64,000 bases of DNA, taken from contig VWZL01000431.1 in the NCBI GenBank assembly GCA_013396915.1, positions 124,001-188,000 on the forward strand, in the 5' to 3' direction. Both the position numbers and the translations under genes were made by a program. The stretch's first letter is position 1, and each line of letters begins with the position of its first letter. Of the stretch, positions 51,001 through 63,885 are shown piece after piece. The stretch is from Stercorarius parasiticus. Lineage: Eukaryota > Chordata > Aves > Charadriiformes > Stercorariidae. The notes below the pieces were generated by a model. That model was given only the letters and a program-made list of their open reading frames with translations. It was not told where the DNA came from and searched no databases.

Positions 51001-52251
51001 TTTTTTTTTTCCTGGAGAAGAGTATTTATTCTTTAAAAACAATTTTTTCTGCCTTACAATATATTCTGCCTTCCTGCAATAGCGTGAAAGTATAAGGCAT
51101 TAGAAACAAGTCAGACAGAATAATCAAGTCTCAAAACAGTGGGATTATGCATTCCACAAATATGCTCAACAGCACGCTTGAGCTGATGGAACACAGTCTC
51201 TTTCAGTCTCCGTCAGAAAAAAAATAAAAAAGCCTCAGCTTTATTACAGAACATGGTGAATATGTGGAAACAGACCAAATTTTTCCATAATTTATTATCT
51301 TTGAGGTTAAGTGAATCAGCGTATGCAAAATCTACGGGGAAACCTTGTGGTTCTGTTCCTTTTTTCTTGGAATCACTGAAGTGTGGGGGTTTTGCTTGAA
51401 GCAAGCCAAGTTTATACAGAGAAAGATGGTCAGTCACCAGGATTAAGGACAAATATTACCGTGTCCAGTCCAGAACAACAGAAAACAAGAATAACTGCAA
51501 CCCTGGAAAAAACCTTTCAAAAAAATGACTGGGGAGTGAGGGGAGAGGTGGTGAATGAGCTTATGTATGAACTGAAGATCCTTCAATAACAACTGAAACA
51601 GGACAATTTGAACAATTTAGATATCATGCGGAAAGAATTGAGTAGAGATGAAGGGAGAAAGCCAACATGGAAAATGTGGAGTTTTGACTATTTTCTTGGA
51701 GCAGGGTTTTCCCTTGTTGGGAATCACAAGCAGCAGTCTAAGGGAGCTGGGATCCAGCTACTGCCAAATTTAACGTGTCTTGTGAAAATCCTGCTTTGTT
51801 CTTTTCACTTGGTCACCATCTCAAAATTCCAGGCGCCAATACAACCTTTACTGGCATACCACCCCTTACATCATCTGACATCTAAAGGAAAGAACTGTTT
51901 CATAGTTGCCCGATGAGTCTTCTGGTCTGGAAATCAAGGCTTTGAAGGACAACTACCCCCCCAAGCACTCCTAATCATTAAGAAATGCACCTTCAAAATA
52001 AATGAAAAGTGACAGTGAGTAAAATCCCCAGTCCCAGTTATCATTCTGTTCTATGCAATTTCCTCGCTCTTTTCTTTCCACCATGAAAAACTTCCCGATA
52101 CAGAAAATACTGGGTAGGCTCCACCAGCAGGAGCGTTAACTCGAACAGGACGCCCGTGGCCAGCAGCACATACCCAAACCAGACAGAACTGCCAGAAACA
52201 ATAGATTGGGGCTGGTTTCTGCGGTTTATTCTCAACCTCCTGCATTTTATA

Positions 52252-52302
52252 GGTGTCTTTTTTTTTTTTTCCTCCCTTCTTTATTTTTTTTTTTCTTCTT
52301 AG
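52252..52302 (+). repeat. Pyrimidine-rich low-complexity tract
   Basis: About 50 bases of nearly pure T and C on the plus strand ending in TTCTTCTTAG. It looks like a splice acceptor on the plus strand, opposite to UST, but no exon after it is recognisable. Confidence 0.7.
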
Positions 52303-55300
52303 TGGCACAGTAGACGTCCTTAGAAATTTCATAGATTTTTACACACCTGACATAATAAGACTTCTTAGTCACCGTGTCCTGGAGCCCCTGAAGGAAGGGG
52401 GCTAGGGACTACAACTTGAAAACCACCAGCTCAGCAGAACGATGTTGCCCAGGTCAAATCCAACCTAAAAGGAAAACTCTGCTATTGCTGAGGTCAGCAG
52501 AGCCATACCAGCTTTAACAGAGGGAACTTTTTCAGAGGTGTGCAGAGAAGATTAACATAGCAAAACCCCACTGACCAGTCTGCACTGGAATACAAAATGA
52601 CTTATTGCAATTTCTTCCATCATACGTAAAAGGCTCTGTACCTACAATTGGTTTCCTCTGTGCAAGACTAACATCCTGTCGAAATTTTCATTTTGACCAT
52701 GAAAAAAAAAGTAGAGTAAGCATTTTTTTATTTTTTTTTTTTCAAAAAACATTCTGAAATGGGTTTTTCTGCTTCCTTTCTTGCCTTTCAAAACATTTTG
52801 GTTATTCCTCATTTTTAGAATCATAAATACCAAAAAAACCCAGCCCCAAACCCATACATTTAATTCAGTCTACATTGCTGCACGCAGTGAAGCAAAGAAC
52901 CTGGAACACGGTAAAAAAAAACCTATTTGGCTTTATTACCCAGACAACTGAACCCGGGAAACTTCATTAAGATATAATTCAGATTTCTTTACCTACCAGT
53001 CTTATACTTCTAACACAATTAGGAGAGAAACTAACACACATAAGCACAGTTTTTGAAAACTTACTGGTAATTCTGCATACGTAATGTATGTATAAAAGTA
53101 TCACTGGAACACAGACACAGGTTTGGATAACAGTAGGTTCCAAACCAATGCAGAGTATACATCAGAGAAAGATTCTAAATGAAGAAAAATACCTTTATGA
53201 AAACAAAGAATACAGACCCTCTGTATACTCATTAGTTTGTTCAAATCTCTTAGTGTTTATATCAATACGCTTGCCTTTTAACATACTCAAAACTACAGTG
53301 ATAACTTTTTCCTAAGAAATTGATCTATGGAACAATGTCCACATTAACTGTATTTGTTACATTCAAACACGCTAAAACGTATAACTATAATTCATCAAAA
53401 AGAAATTCAAAACTTTCAGTGCTTAAGTTCAAATAAAAAAATAATAGTCAAAGTTATGATATGACCCCATCTATCCATATTATGTGATCTACAGCAAGCA
53501 CTACGACGGAAATATCGCAGACATTGGGTTTATTGGTGATATTTCCTGGTGCTTTTTGCTTTTGCTTCTACCTTCTAATGACAGACTTTCCAGCCTATAA
53601 TTCTACAAGATGAAAGACCCATTTCAATGAACATTTAAAAAACGTTGGCAAGATGGAACTGAGTCTGAATATTCAATAATGAAAACTCTTGGCTAAAACT
53701 GCTCCCAAATAAGGAGAAAAATCCTTCCATCTTACAAACTCACAAAGACAGACTTTCTGACATCAGAAAGTTCTGAAGTTTCCTACTACAAGCACCCCCA
53801 TTGTGTATTTGTCCTATATACATATCAAACAGGTGAGTATTTTGCTCCAAGACTCTTGCTGGGAGACTTTTCCTAACCCCGAGTTGTTAGACATCTGTAC
53901 CTAATCTTCACTCTGGAAGTCTTATATGACCATTTCACACCAACTTTTTCCTTGTACTGGCCTTTAGCACCCAGAAGACTTCATAGCCCCGTATATACCG
54001 GCCCCAGCCCAAACTACCTACAAACAGCAGTCTTATCCTCTGCATTGCTGGTTCTCAGCCCCTTTCTACTCCTCTGAGAGCCTCCTCTGAGGACCCTTCT
54101 CTGAGATCTCTGCACATTCAATCGTCCTTTTTGCACCTGACGGCAGTGCACCACCTGCCCAGTTACCCCTAGTTGAAAGGCTGACTGATGTCCTCCTGGC
54201 TTCAGCACATGCAGTAGAGATGCGGGCAGGACAGGGGAAGGTGCACGCCAGGCATGGCCCTCCTCCTGCAAAGAGAGGAGGGCCCCGAAGGCAAAGCTAC
54301 TCCAAAATCACAGATCCTCTCTGAACTGCATGGTTAAGCATTGCTTCAACACACCTAATATGGAAAGGTAACAAGCATTTCAAGATGTACAGACAGATGT
54401 TCATTTTAGTGTTTGTTTTGTCAATAAACTGCTTTATTACTACTGGGGGCAGGGAGAGGGAAAAATAAAATAAAATCAGGTAATAAACCCAGCCCCAACA
54501 GGTATTTTCCTGCACTCAAAGGAAAAGCAGCTACGTAGCCCTCTACCAAGACAGTGCAGGAAAAAAACCAAACGACCAAAAAAGTAAGGTGTAATTAAAG
54601 TAAACAATTTCAATTTTATTTGAATGCATTTCACTATGAGAACAAAGACTGTGACCTATCTCTGCAGCCAGATAGTTCTTTACCAAAAGCACTTCGAAGC
54701 CTCATTAACCTGTTCTTCACTCTACTTTTCCGCTGGTTCTCAAATTCTGCTCCGGTATCACATAGCAAGTGGACACTGATTAAATACGGAGCCTTTTTCT
54801 GTTTTCCCCCAAAGAAGATTTTTATCCTACCTTGTGTCACAAAGTGTGCTAGATATTTTGTAATGACTTGTATTCTTTTCTTCTTATTTCCTTAAAAATG
54901 CAGAGTCGGTTCTATAAATACACACGGTACTATGTTTCTTGGTGCCTTTTGGGGTGTCCCTGGGAAAAATTCTCCTCCCAAAATGTGTGGTCAAGCAATA
55001 CTTAAAGCTAGGCAACTACAAAGAAAGCTGTTCAAAATTTAAGGGACAAGTTGGGAAAAGGTCACAGTTTGACAACTAAACCACCCACTGAAATCACACA
55101 AAGACTGGTTTCCTACTTCATTTCCTAACTGGCTAACATGAGAAGAATAGTAGAAACTGTCAAATTACTATGGCTGAATACAAAAAGGATCAGTGCAGCA
55201 CAGGAACTAGCAAGTTAGAGAGTAGTTAGAAACATGTGACATTTGGAAATGAGCTAGAATTAATGACACTCAGGTAACATACTTAGGAAACTGCCCGTGG

Positions 55301-55379
55301 CAGGCTGCATTAACAACTATCTTTGAGAATTAACAGAGAATGAATGAGTTAAAATCTGTCTGAAAGACCATACTCTGAA

Positions 55380-55585
55380 AGCATTTATCAAAACCCAACA
55401 CTCTTAGATTGGAAATAGAAAAATTCTGCAGCAAATCAGGGGGAAGCAGACTGGCCACCACTGGAGGTCTCCAAGAGTAGATTAGGCAGACACCTGCCAG
55501 GAACGACCCCTGTGTTGCCATGATGCTTTAGAACTAACAGGCAAATTAAACCAGCTCCAATTCCAGCCCTATTTCTGTTTAATAG
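55380..55585 (+). mobile_element. Ancient CR1 LINE 3' end, plus orientation
   Basis: Nucleotide words match the 3' end of an old CR1: CTGGAGGTCTCCAAGAGTAG followed by ATTAGGCAGACACCTGCCAG and GGAACGACCCC, then a terminal CAGCCCTATTTCTG. The upstream part of the fragment is weak. A TTTG-rich tract follows its 3' end directly. Confidence 0.65.
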
Positions 55586-55587
55586 TT

Positions 55588-55640
55588 CGTTTTGGTTTGT
55601 TTGGTTTGGTTTTGTGTTTTTGTTTGTTTGTTTGTTTTTA
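55588..55640 (+). repeat. TTTG/TTTGG short tandem repeat
   Basis: Imperfect units of GTTT and GGTTT on the plus strand, becoming perfect TTTG units near 55621-55636. It abuts the CR1 3' end at about 55585 and may have grown from the CR1 tail. Confidence 0.8.
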
Positions 55641-55654
55641 ATCAAGCAAACTTC

Positions 55655-55900
55655 CCCCTCTGGATCTTATCACTCAATATTCTCATTAGTGACTTGAAAA
55701 AATGCATTAAAGAGCACTGGTATTAAATTTGGTAACAATACCAAATGAAGGGATTTGACCTCTGCTGAAACTCCAGGGCGAACACAGACGGACACTGATC
55801 AGTTAAAGAAATGGTCTGAAAACACAAGATGCAATACAGTAAAAAAACAAGCATAAAAATTTCAACTTGGATAAGAGCAACATCTTCATAAAAGCAGAAT
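55655..55900 (+). mobile_element. CR1 LINE reverse transcriptase fragment, plus orientation
   Basis: The plus strand matches the CR1 reverse transcriptase coding region: CAATATTCTCATTAGTGACT (N-I-L-I-S-D-L, as in the conserved N-I-F-I-N-D-L), then a decayed block in the place of the F-A-D-D catalytic box, and AAGAAATGGTCTGAAA resembling the downstream L-x-x-W stretch. The reading frame is broken by stops and by loss of the catalytic aspartates, so it is inactive. It lies downstream of a CR1 3' end in the same orientation, so the two are separate insertions or rearranged pieces. Confidence 0.6.
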
Positions 55901-58900
55901 GGAAACAAAAGGGAAATTGCAGAAAAGAGCACGGGGAGAGATGATGGGATGTGAATACCAATGTGCTTCCTTTGGATCTCTTTGAGCACTCCATGAAAAC
56001 TTTTCAGGAAGATCTTTCCACTCCAGCTGAATGTCCAATGGAAGTTTCACTAGTATAGCAAGAAGCCTGTTTAGTTGATTGTCATATGAAGAAATTTTTA
56101 AGGTTACTCCGTTTCCCCCTTTTCCTCCTGAGTGATAGACAGGTGCGAGAATATTTACAGGCCATTTGCCTTCATCAGAGAAAACTCTTTTACCTCTCCC
56201 CTGCAGAACGCGTGATGCATAGGAAGAAGCTCTGTGGGACAAAAGATAGTGGCAGGGCGGTGGCACTCCCCCTCTCAACACGCACTCTCTCCCCTGCACG
56301 GAGAGCAGCCCACCAAACGCAGGAGACTTCCCCCTGCACATCTGAAGTACAGGACTGCAACTCCACAGTTTTTTCTCTCCAAGGCTCTCCTTACCAAAGT
56401 GACGACAATTTAAAGGTGGGGTTGAGGCTGGATAAAGGACATAACGATGAGGCTTCAATGAAGATCCTGTCACGTGTGAGGCCTCTTAGTCTCACTTCAC
56501 TCTGCCATTCAGGCTAGAAGCTCCAGGGACTCTGTATCTGACCAGATACCTTCTCAGATGATACTAGTCTCAAGAGTTTCCTATTACATCAATACCAGAC
56601 ATCAGCTCTGTTCTTTTGCGTGACGTTTTTCCAGAGACAAGGATTTTATTATTTAAACTTAACACCCAACTTGCAAGCTTTATTCCTGTCCATTACATTT
56701 ATGCAGATATTTTCAGATATACCTCTCTTCCCCCTGCACAGGCAATCTTGGAAAACAGCAAGTCAATGAATTTTGGAAAACACCCAGCTGGCAAGTCACC
56801 AGTTGTTCAAGGAAGACTTTTATTACTATTATTGGTATTATTAAGTACTACACTGCAAATGCTGTCCAGAATGGCCTGTTTGTTGGGCGTTTGGTTTGAA
56901 GTTTGTGTCCCTGGAGGCACATTTCCAAGAAGCTGCATAGGTCTGTGGTCTGACCCCAGCGCCACCTTCCTAGCGGAGAAGAAAAGAACACGCTTCCCAG
57001 ACAATTGGTCACATAAAGCTCGAAAGAATTATTCATATTTTTATCATGCTAAAGCCAAATGAGTTTTCCTTGCGTGCGCTTTTCACAACATCTCTTGAGT
57101 CATACGGTTGCTATGATTTTGTCACACTTCTTTACAAAGGCAGCTGCGTTTAGGATAATGGACCCCCCCATACAAGGTAGCCTGCAGGATCAAGCTCTAT
57201 GTCTGTACAGTTTTCCACTTTCTTCACAGCTCAGGTTCTCTTTCTATCTGATCTCAAAAAGTATGACTGAAAATAAAAACAGAGCCTTTTTACAAGTCTG
57301 TCTCCTTTCCCCCCCGTACCATTTTTTGTGCCACATTGGAATAATTGTTAAACTCTTCCATATATTTATATACCTTTGAAAAGCAAGAGCAGTATATGTA
57401 AGAAGTGGCTATCTTTGTATTGCTTTCTTTTCTGAAGATAAAATTTTCAAAAAATTACAAATTCTTTAACCATTATTAGCTTCCAATCCTCAAAAGGCTT
57501 AACAGGCAGAAAATTGGAAGTAGCATTTCTTGCCAAGCTAAGTTAGAAGCCTGTAACTGCAAAACAGAATATATTAAGTAGGTCAGATAAGGAACATACT
57601 GTACCTAAATGAGCTATTTCTTCTTTATGACACATTTGCATAGTTTTATTAATCTCTATTACAAAAAATACTAAAGCTTGAGATGGTTTTCTAGACTTCA
57701 ATATGATTTAATACAAATATTTTCCATTACTATAAATGCTTTGGCCAAACTGCTCAATTTTCACACTATGCAGCTACTGGCTTCTGTTCATGAACTCCTT
57801 TTAACTCCTTTCTGCCCTGTCTTAAGCAGATGCATTTGAGTGATGAAAAGACTCCTCAGTGCAAGCGTTCTGTATTTCAGGAACGTCTATATAAAAATTG
57901 CATGTTTAAAAATAAGAGGCAAGATTTAGCAACCACAGAGTGTTGGGACTTGGCTTAAATCTGCCTTTCCATTTCAGTACCTTTCTATCTCCTGCAACTG
58001 GAAAAGGATGGGATTAACCCCATTCCTGTCATTCCAACCCCTTGCAATACATATCTTCTACTTCAGATTTCAGCCTTTACTGAGAAAAAGATTAATTTTA
58101 GTACGTGGAATACGTGACTTAAAATCCAATGTTTCTGAAAGAATCATCTTCTACAAAGCACTGCAAGTGCCCAGCACAAACATTGTGATTTCTAGAAAGA
58201 TGACTTTTCCTGCCTTCTGCCTCATTTCTCATGATTTTAAACAAGATTCGTACCCCATTTTTGTATGGCCGCATGATTTGTTAGATTGATTCGTAAACAT
58301 TGGATGCCCTATGAAAAAAATAACTGAACATATTGTTATAAAAACTTTTGCTCTTCAAAATCTAATGCTGTCCTTATTACTGAAGCCCAAGGCCCCCAGG
58401 GCATACACAAGGCTTCCTTGTACGAAAGAGACAACACAACCCTCGTGACTTTTATCAACTCATAAATTTATCCAGCAGTAAATATAAATACGTACTGACA
58501 GTTTTTCCCAGATTGTAAACAGCAAAGATTTGGCTATCAATTAGCAGGCATTTAGTATGCTTTCAATTTTCAAAAGTTAGAGTAAAAACATTTGGAAGGC
58601 AACAGACACATGAAGAGTCTTCAGCTGTATTGATTACTTCTTGCAATCTTAAGCTCTCTCCAACGACTAAAACAGTGTCTCAAAAACATCAGCGGTGACA
58701 GGTTCGGCATTAACATCTTTATGTTAAAAAGGTAAATAGACTGGATGCAGTGTCATACAACCACACAAGCAGTCCAAGTTTCATCAACCTTAGCAGAAGT
58801 CTTCAAATTGGCATTATTTCTCTCGTGCTCTCTACCTGTCCCAGAAAGATTTGCACTTTCTATATATGCTACTAATCTAACTGGTGAAGAGTTCAACTCA

Positions 58901-60052
58901 ATGAAGGTACTAAGAAGGTCTAAGATGCATTTTGACTCATTTAGATAACTGTTTATTTAGGACTGCTCTTGGGTGCTTTGACCGCACTTATGAACTCTGG
59001 GATGCAAACACTCACTACTGGTAACAATTACCTAGGCGTGCTCTTTCTTTTTATATCATTTTCCTGTGTTTTATTTAGCTTGGAAAACCACATCAGGATG
59101 TCCCCACCAAGATGTGGTAGTTTAATATGTCCCTAACTGCCACTCACCAGCCCTCCTGCAGACCATGCTTCTTACAAGAGACATCTTAAAATATATGAAA
59201 AACATCTGTGCCTTGTAGACTATCGCAATATAGTACCCATTATCTAAATTCAGCTTCTCAGTGTACACATGCATTAAGAGAATTTTTTTTTACTCTATCT
59301 ACATATAACTATATAAATATACATCAGCAACAATCTCCGCTTTACCTGAATGGTTGTGAGACTCCTAACCAATATGAAATTAGTTGTTAAAAAAAGTTAA
59401 AAACAAAGCTATTCATATTGGCACATACTACAGGACAGCATAACTTAGATGTATTATTGCATTATATTACTAGGTGTTGTATTATTTTTACGACATGACT
59501 GTCAGCCTTCTTTGTAAGAGTAATAATGCTTTTTTAATGCCACAGCTTTATGGCAGTACTTTTAAACTTTTGCTGAAAGGCGAGAATAGGCCTTTTGTTC
59601 TAATCTTATAGCAGGCAGAGTGGTGTAGTACTACAGCGTTTCACAGGGTCATTTCAGCAACAGTATTTCATTTCTACAAATTTCCATTGAGCTTGGCTGA
59701 GATACAGAGTAAAGAAATTCCAGCATACTGAAATCAACGTTCAGATACACGAAAAATGCAATTCTTCATCCTTTATTAGATTCTACGTGTTAGATTCTAC
59801 GTTGCTCAGAAAGATGACATTTGGTCACCAATCACGACAGAGAAATCTATCAACCAAAGAAATCTAATCTAGAGATTATTTATTGTATTACATAAAAGAA
59901 AGCTTGAAGACTCTCCAGAGCTAAGACAGACTACTGTTTAGTGTTATCTAACTGCCAACAGCAGCACTTGTTAATAGAATTTTATGAAAAGTTAATGATT
60001 TATCTACTAAACACGGGTTCTTCTCATTTTCTTATACCTGAGAAAGCAAGAA

Positions 60053-60076
60053 TAATAATAATAATAAAAAAAATCA
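60053..60076 (+). repeat. AAT short tandem repeat
   Basis: Five to six ATA/AAT units followed by an A run, in intron 1. A simple microsatellite. Confidence 0.85.
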
Positions 60077-61546
60077 TGTTATACAAATGTAATACATAAG
60101 AAGTATCTTCTCCCCTATTAAAAAATGTATACCGTTGTGGTCTTCTGTGTACTAGAAGCTTAAATACTAACTTAGATACAATTATAGCTCGGTTTACCTT
60201 TATGCGCTATATGTTTCCTTAAGTGAAAAGATTCTTACAAGGCAAGATCACCCAGATGTCACCCATTAATTTTCTTATGGCTTTGTCTTTCTTCATGTTG
60301 GATTTCTGTCCGTTCACAGCAGAGGCTCTCTAAGTACAGTAATTTTGAAGTTAAATTATTGAGTTCTCCAGTCAGCAACATATTGCAAAACACACTTCTC
60401 CTAAGTGAGCCCCATTTAGCGTGACTGGCAGCCTTTACTCAGGAGGCATGTAATGATGTGTTCATACAAGCATCACAGAAACAAAAAATCAAATCTCATT
60501 CCCTGTACTGAAGTGTTCGCTGCTCACAGGTTTTGTTTCGGGTTTGGTGTTGCCTTTTTTTTTTATGCTTATGTTTTAAAGCCATCTAACAGACTAGATA
60601 CCTCACATCTTTGAAAGAATCCATTTTCAGAGGGTGAATGCTCCGATTTTTCTGAAGCCAGGTACCTAAAAATTAAGGAACCTAGCATCTCCAGACATAG
60701 AAACAATGGTCTGCCGTGTAAAAATCATCAGGACAGACAGACAACTACATGGATGGTGCCTGCAGTACCAATGTAAATTACTCATGGAGAATTTACCACT
60801 TCTGTGGATTGTTCTGACCTCTGATTCAAAGACAGAGGGGTACTGTCTGATGAATACCAAACTGTCCTTTGAATGGACTCTTGTGGGAAAGGGATTTTAT
60901 TTCAAACAACATCCAAAAGAATGTATAATGCCAGCACCGAGTTTGTTTCAATCTGAATGCAGTCTTCACATTTTAAGGGAGTGCGTTCAACTGAACTGCA
61001 CTGCCACAGCAGCAGGCACGCTCCATTTGCTACCTTGCGATGAAGGGGAAATAACCTTCCGGCAACAGTTGTAGCAGATTGCTCAGGGCTTCAGTGTCTT
61101 TACCCTGCAGGACTCTAGGCTTTGGGACACGTCAGAACTTTTGTGCTGTTATTTTCCTCTCCAGCCCTCAAAAATTCTTCTCAGACTTCCTACCACAAGT
61201 CATTTTGTTACAGGTCTTGACATCCTTATGGATACACTATCAGCAGCTCTCATGCTATGGTCAGCCAGGGTGTCAGCTCCTCAGCTCCCCTAACTCCAAA
61301 CAAAATACAGCTGTGAAAATACCTCGTCTCCGCTGCCGCTGCAACTTCACACAAGCTGTTTAAGAGGTCTCCACTGTTTTCTTCTCGTTTCCCACAGCAG
61401 TTTCCAGTGTATTACATTATTTACCAATCAAGAGCCCTCCAGATCTTATTTTTGTCAAACACTAAGGAACAATCTAATTCCCCTAGTTGCCTTCTCAAAA
61501 ATAGTACTTTTTTTTTCACTCAAAACAAATAGTTAAGAAAAAGCGG

Positions 61547-61562
61547 AAAAAAAAAAAAAAAA
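61547..61562 (+). repeat. A(16) homopolymer
   Basis: Run of 16 A on the plus strand in intron 1. No retrocopy body was recognised upstream. Confidence 0.9.
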
Positions 61563-62193
61563 GAAGTCAGCCTGAAACAGACTTCTGGCACTGAAAATAT
61601 ACCAGCCCAACCTGTTGAAAATTAGGAAGCTGAAATTGGGACCTTAAGGAGGTAAAACTGGGGTAGAAACTTTGACAAAATGCCATGGCACTGGGATTAC
61701 CAATACTCATATTTCAGAAGACACCAGTGTGTTTACTCAGGCTGAAATGTGAGGTCTCAGCCAAGGCACAAGCAATAAAGTGCTTCAAATGACTCAACAG
61801 GGCCTAGAACTCCTTCCTGCTCCCATGCCAGGCAGTTCTCCTCCCTGCTTTGCAATCCTTTCTTAAAGTAAAGCAAAACAGCGTCACCTCAAACATCACA
61901 AATATTTTTTCCTTCAGAGTCATCTTAAAATCCAAATCACTGTTTGATATATTTTGTAAGAGACATTACAGAAATAAACAGATCTAAAAGCCCTGCAAAG
62001 GGTTACTTTAGTATGGTAGCTATTGAAAATCCACGAGAGCAACTGAGGAAATAAATTTTACACCAGTAACGCTTGCAGGATTGAGCCTTCAGAGTAGCAC
62101 CTCTTTGGAAAGAGGATGCAGCCTTCTGACATGCTTATGTAGGGCCCAGCACTCCACTAACCTCACAATTAACTGAAACACATCAAGTTTCCA

Positions 62194-62272
62194 ACATCCC
62201 TAAGAGTTTATTATTCATTTATGATTTTACATACTCTTTGTATGTAAAATTTGTACTCTGTCTTAGGGATGT
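62194..62272. repeat. Nested perfect hairpin (12-bp and 11-bp stems)
   Basis: The outer arms 62194-62205 (ACATCCCTAAGA) and 62261-62272 are perfect reverse complements. The inner arms 62224-62234 (ATTTTACATAC) and 62240-62250 are also perfect, around a five-base loop TCTTT. An asymmetric internal loop of 18 and 10 bases separates the stems. No known repeat, tRNA or microRNA was recognised. Confidence 0.8.
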
Positions 62273-63428
62273 AAACAAGTTTTGCACTTAGCTGCTAAGA
62301 AACCCTCAAATATGCTGCCATTTTAGTTCATGGAAACTTAAAGGAGGAGGCATAAATACGACGCCGTCAGCTGGAACACGCGGCCAGTGAGCATTAACAG
62401 GATTTTGCACAGGCAGCTATATGAGGCTCATATAAAATTACAAAATTTTACAGCAAGACAGAGACTCCCATATACCACCCTGGGTGGAAACCAGGGTAGT
62501 TGAATTGCTTTTGTATTCTTTTTAGAACAAATGGCCTACGATATGAATCACAGCACGAAACCAGTGCACGCATCTCCCCACCCCCCAAAATAAAACCAAA
62601 AAGGCTAAAGCTCAACAGCAGAACCAGGAAGGCCAGGCCAGCTTCGCCCTCATGTATCTTTTTTAGTTTTGTTTATTGCTTCTCTCCTCCCCCCTCACAC
62701 ACTATTTTAGAAGCGTGTCTTTATTGTAATGCAATCGTAGATTATTCTACATATAACCTCCATGGGAAGAAAAGCAACTTTGCACTCAATTTATCATGTC
62801 ATATTAAGCTACTATATTTCTGCTTGGGCTGGGAAGGATGCCAGCAGGCTCAGCATACCCTCTTCCACTACCTTCCGTCAAGGAAAAGATTTCAAGGCCT
62901 GCTGCTTCTTTCTAGCACTCAACAAACCATAGCTCTGATGATATTCTCCCTTTTTATAATGCAGCCGAATGACAGGATACATTTTCACCATGTATTCTCA
63001 TGGCACTTGCTGAATGTTTAGTCAAATTTTAAGTACCACGACTGAAAGCTATTAACTACGAGAAGTCATCCCTTATGAATTCCCCGTGAAAAGAAAAAAC
63101 CAAACAAACAGAAACACGGCTATCAGCACCTTGTCACTGACATTGCAAAGCCTCAGCCCCACGCTGCAGCCTCCTGGGCTGCTCTGGCAGCTGGGCTGCT
63201 GCAGGTACACGGACCTATGAAGCCCAGATCCCATGCCAAATGACAGCCTTGCTTCAGGGGGTTGGGCCACATCCTCAACCTCTTCCACCATCACTGCTGA
63301 ATCTGGGAGCGCTACCAGCGACAGCGGGACCACTTCTTTTAAGTTAAAATTCTACAGAGTCTGAGAGACAATGTTCACAACTGCCAACATCCACAGCTCC
63401 TGGGAATTGCAAGTCTTGGTTTATACTG

Positions 63429-63885
63429 TAGAATCATAGAATCGGTTAGGGTTGGAAAAGACTTTTAAGATCATCAAGTCCAACCTTAAGCTAACACTGC
63501 CAAGTCCACCACTAAACCATGTCCCTAAATGCCACATCTACATGTCTTTTAAAAGCCTCCAGGGATGGTGACTCAACCACTTCCCTGGGCAGCCTGTTCC
63601 AGCACTTGACAACCCTTTCAGTGAAGAATTTTTTCCTAATAGCCAATCTAAACCTCCCTTGGTGTAACCCCAAGCAATTTCCTCTTGTCCTAATGCTTGT
63701 TATTTGGGAGAACAGACCAACACCCACCTCGTTACAGCCTCCTTTCAGGTAGTTGTAGAGAGCGATAAGGTCTCCCCTCAGCTTCCTTTTTCCAGGCTAA
63801 ACACCACCAGTTCCTTCAGCCGCTCCTTATAAGATTTGTTCCCTAGACCCTTCACCAGCTTCATTGCTCTTCTTTGGACGTGTAA
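63429..63885 (-). mobile_element. CR1 LINE, avian type, 5'-truncated 3' end
   Basis: The best-preserved repeat of the window. It begins on the plus strand with AGAATCATAGAATCG, the reverse complement of the ATTCTATG-type CR1 tail. Typical avian CR1 sequence follows: AGATCATCAAGTCCAACC, CCAGGGATGGTGACTC, GATAAGGTCTCCCCTCAGC. The minus strand keeps an open frame (63512-63727) for the C-terminus of ORF2, with [22 protein letters not shown] and [13 protein letters not shown] before the stop. The copy ends near 63885 by 5' truncation, so it cannot move. Confidence 0.92.

Noticed and set aside
55886..56517. Overlapping antiparallel frames of 195 codons (minus, 55886-56473) and 143 codons (plus, 56086-56517)
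   Set aside because: The minus frame runs into a CR1 fragment and neither translation shows a recognisable domain. The two overlap antisense, so at most one could be real and neither has support.
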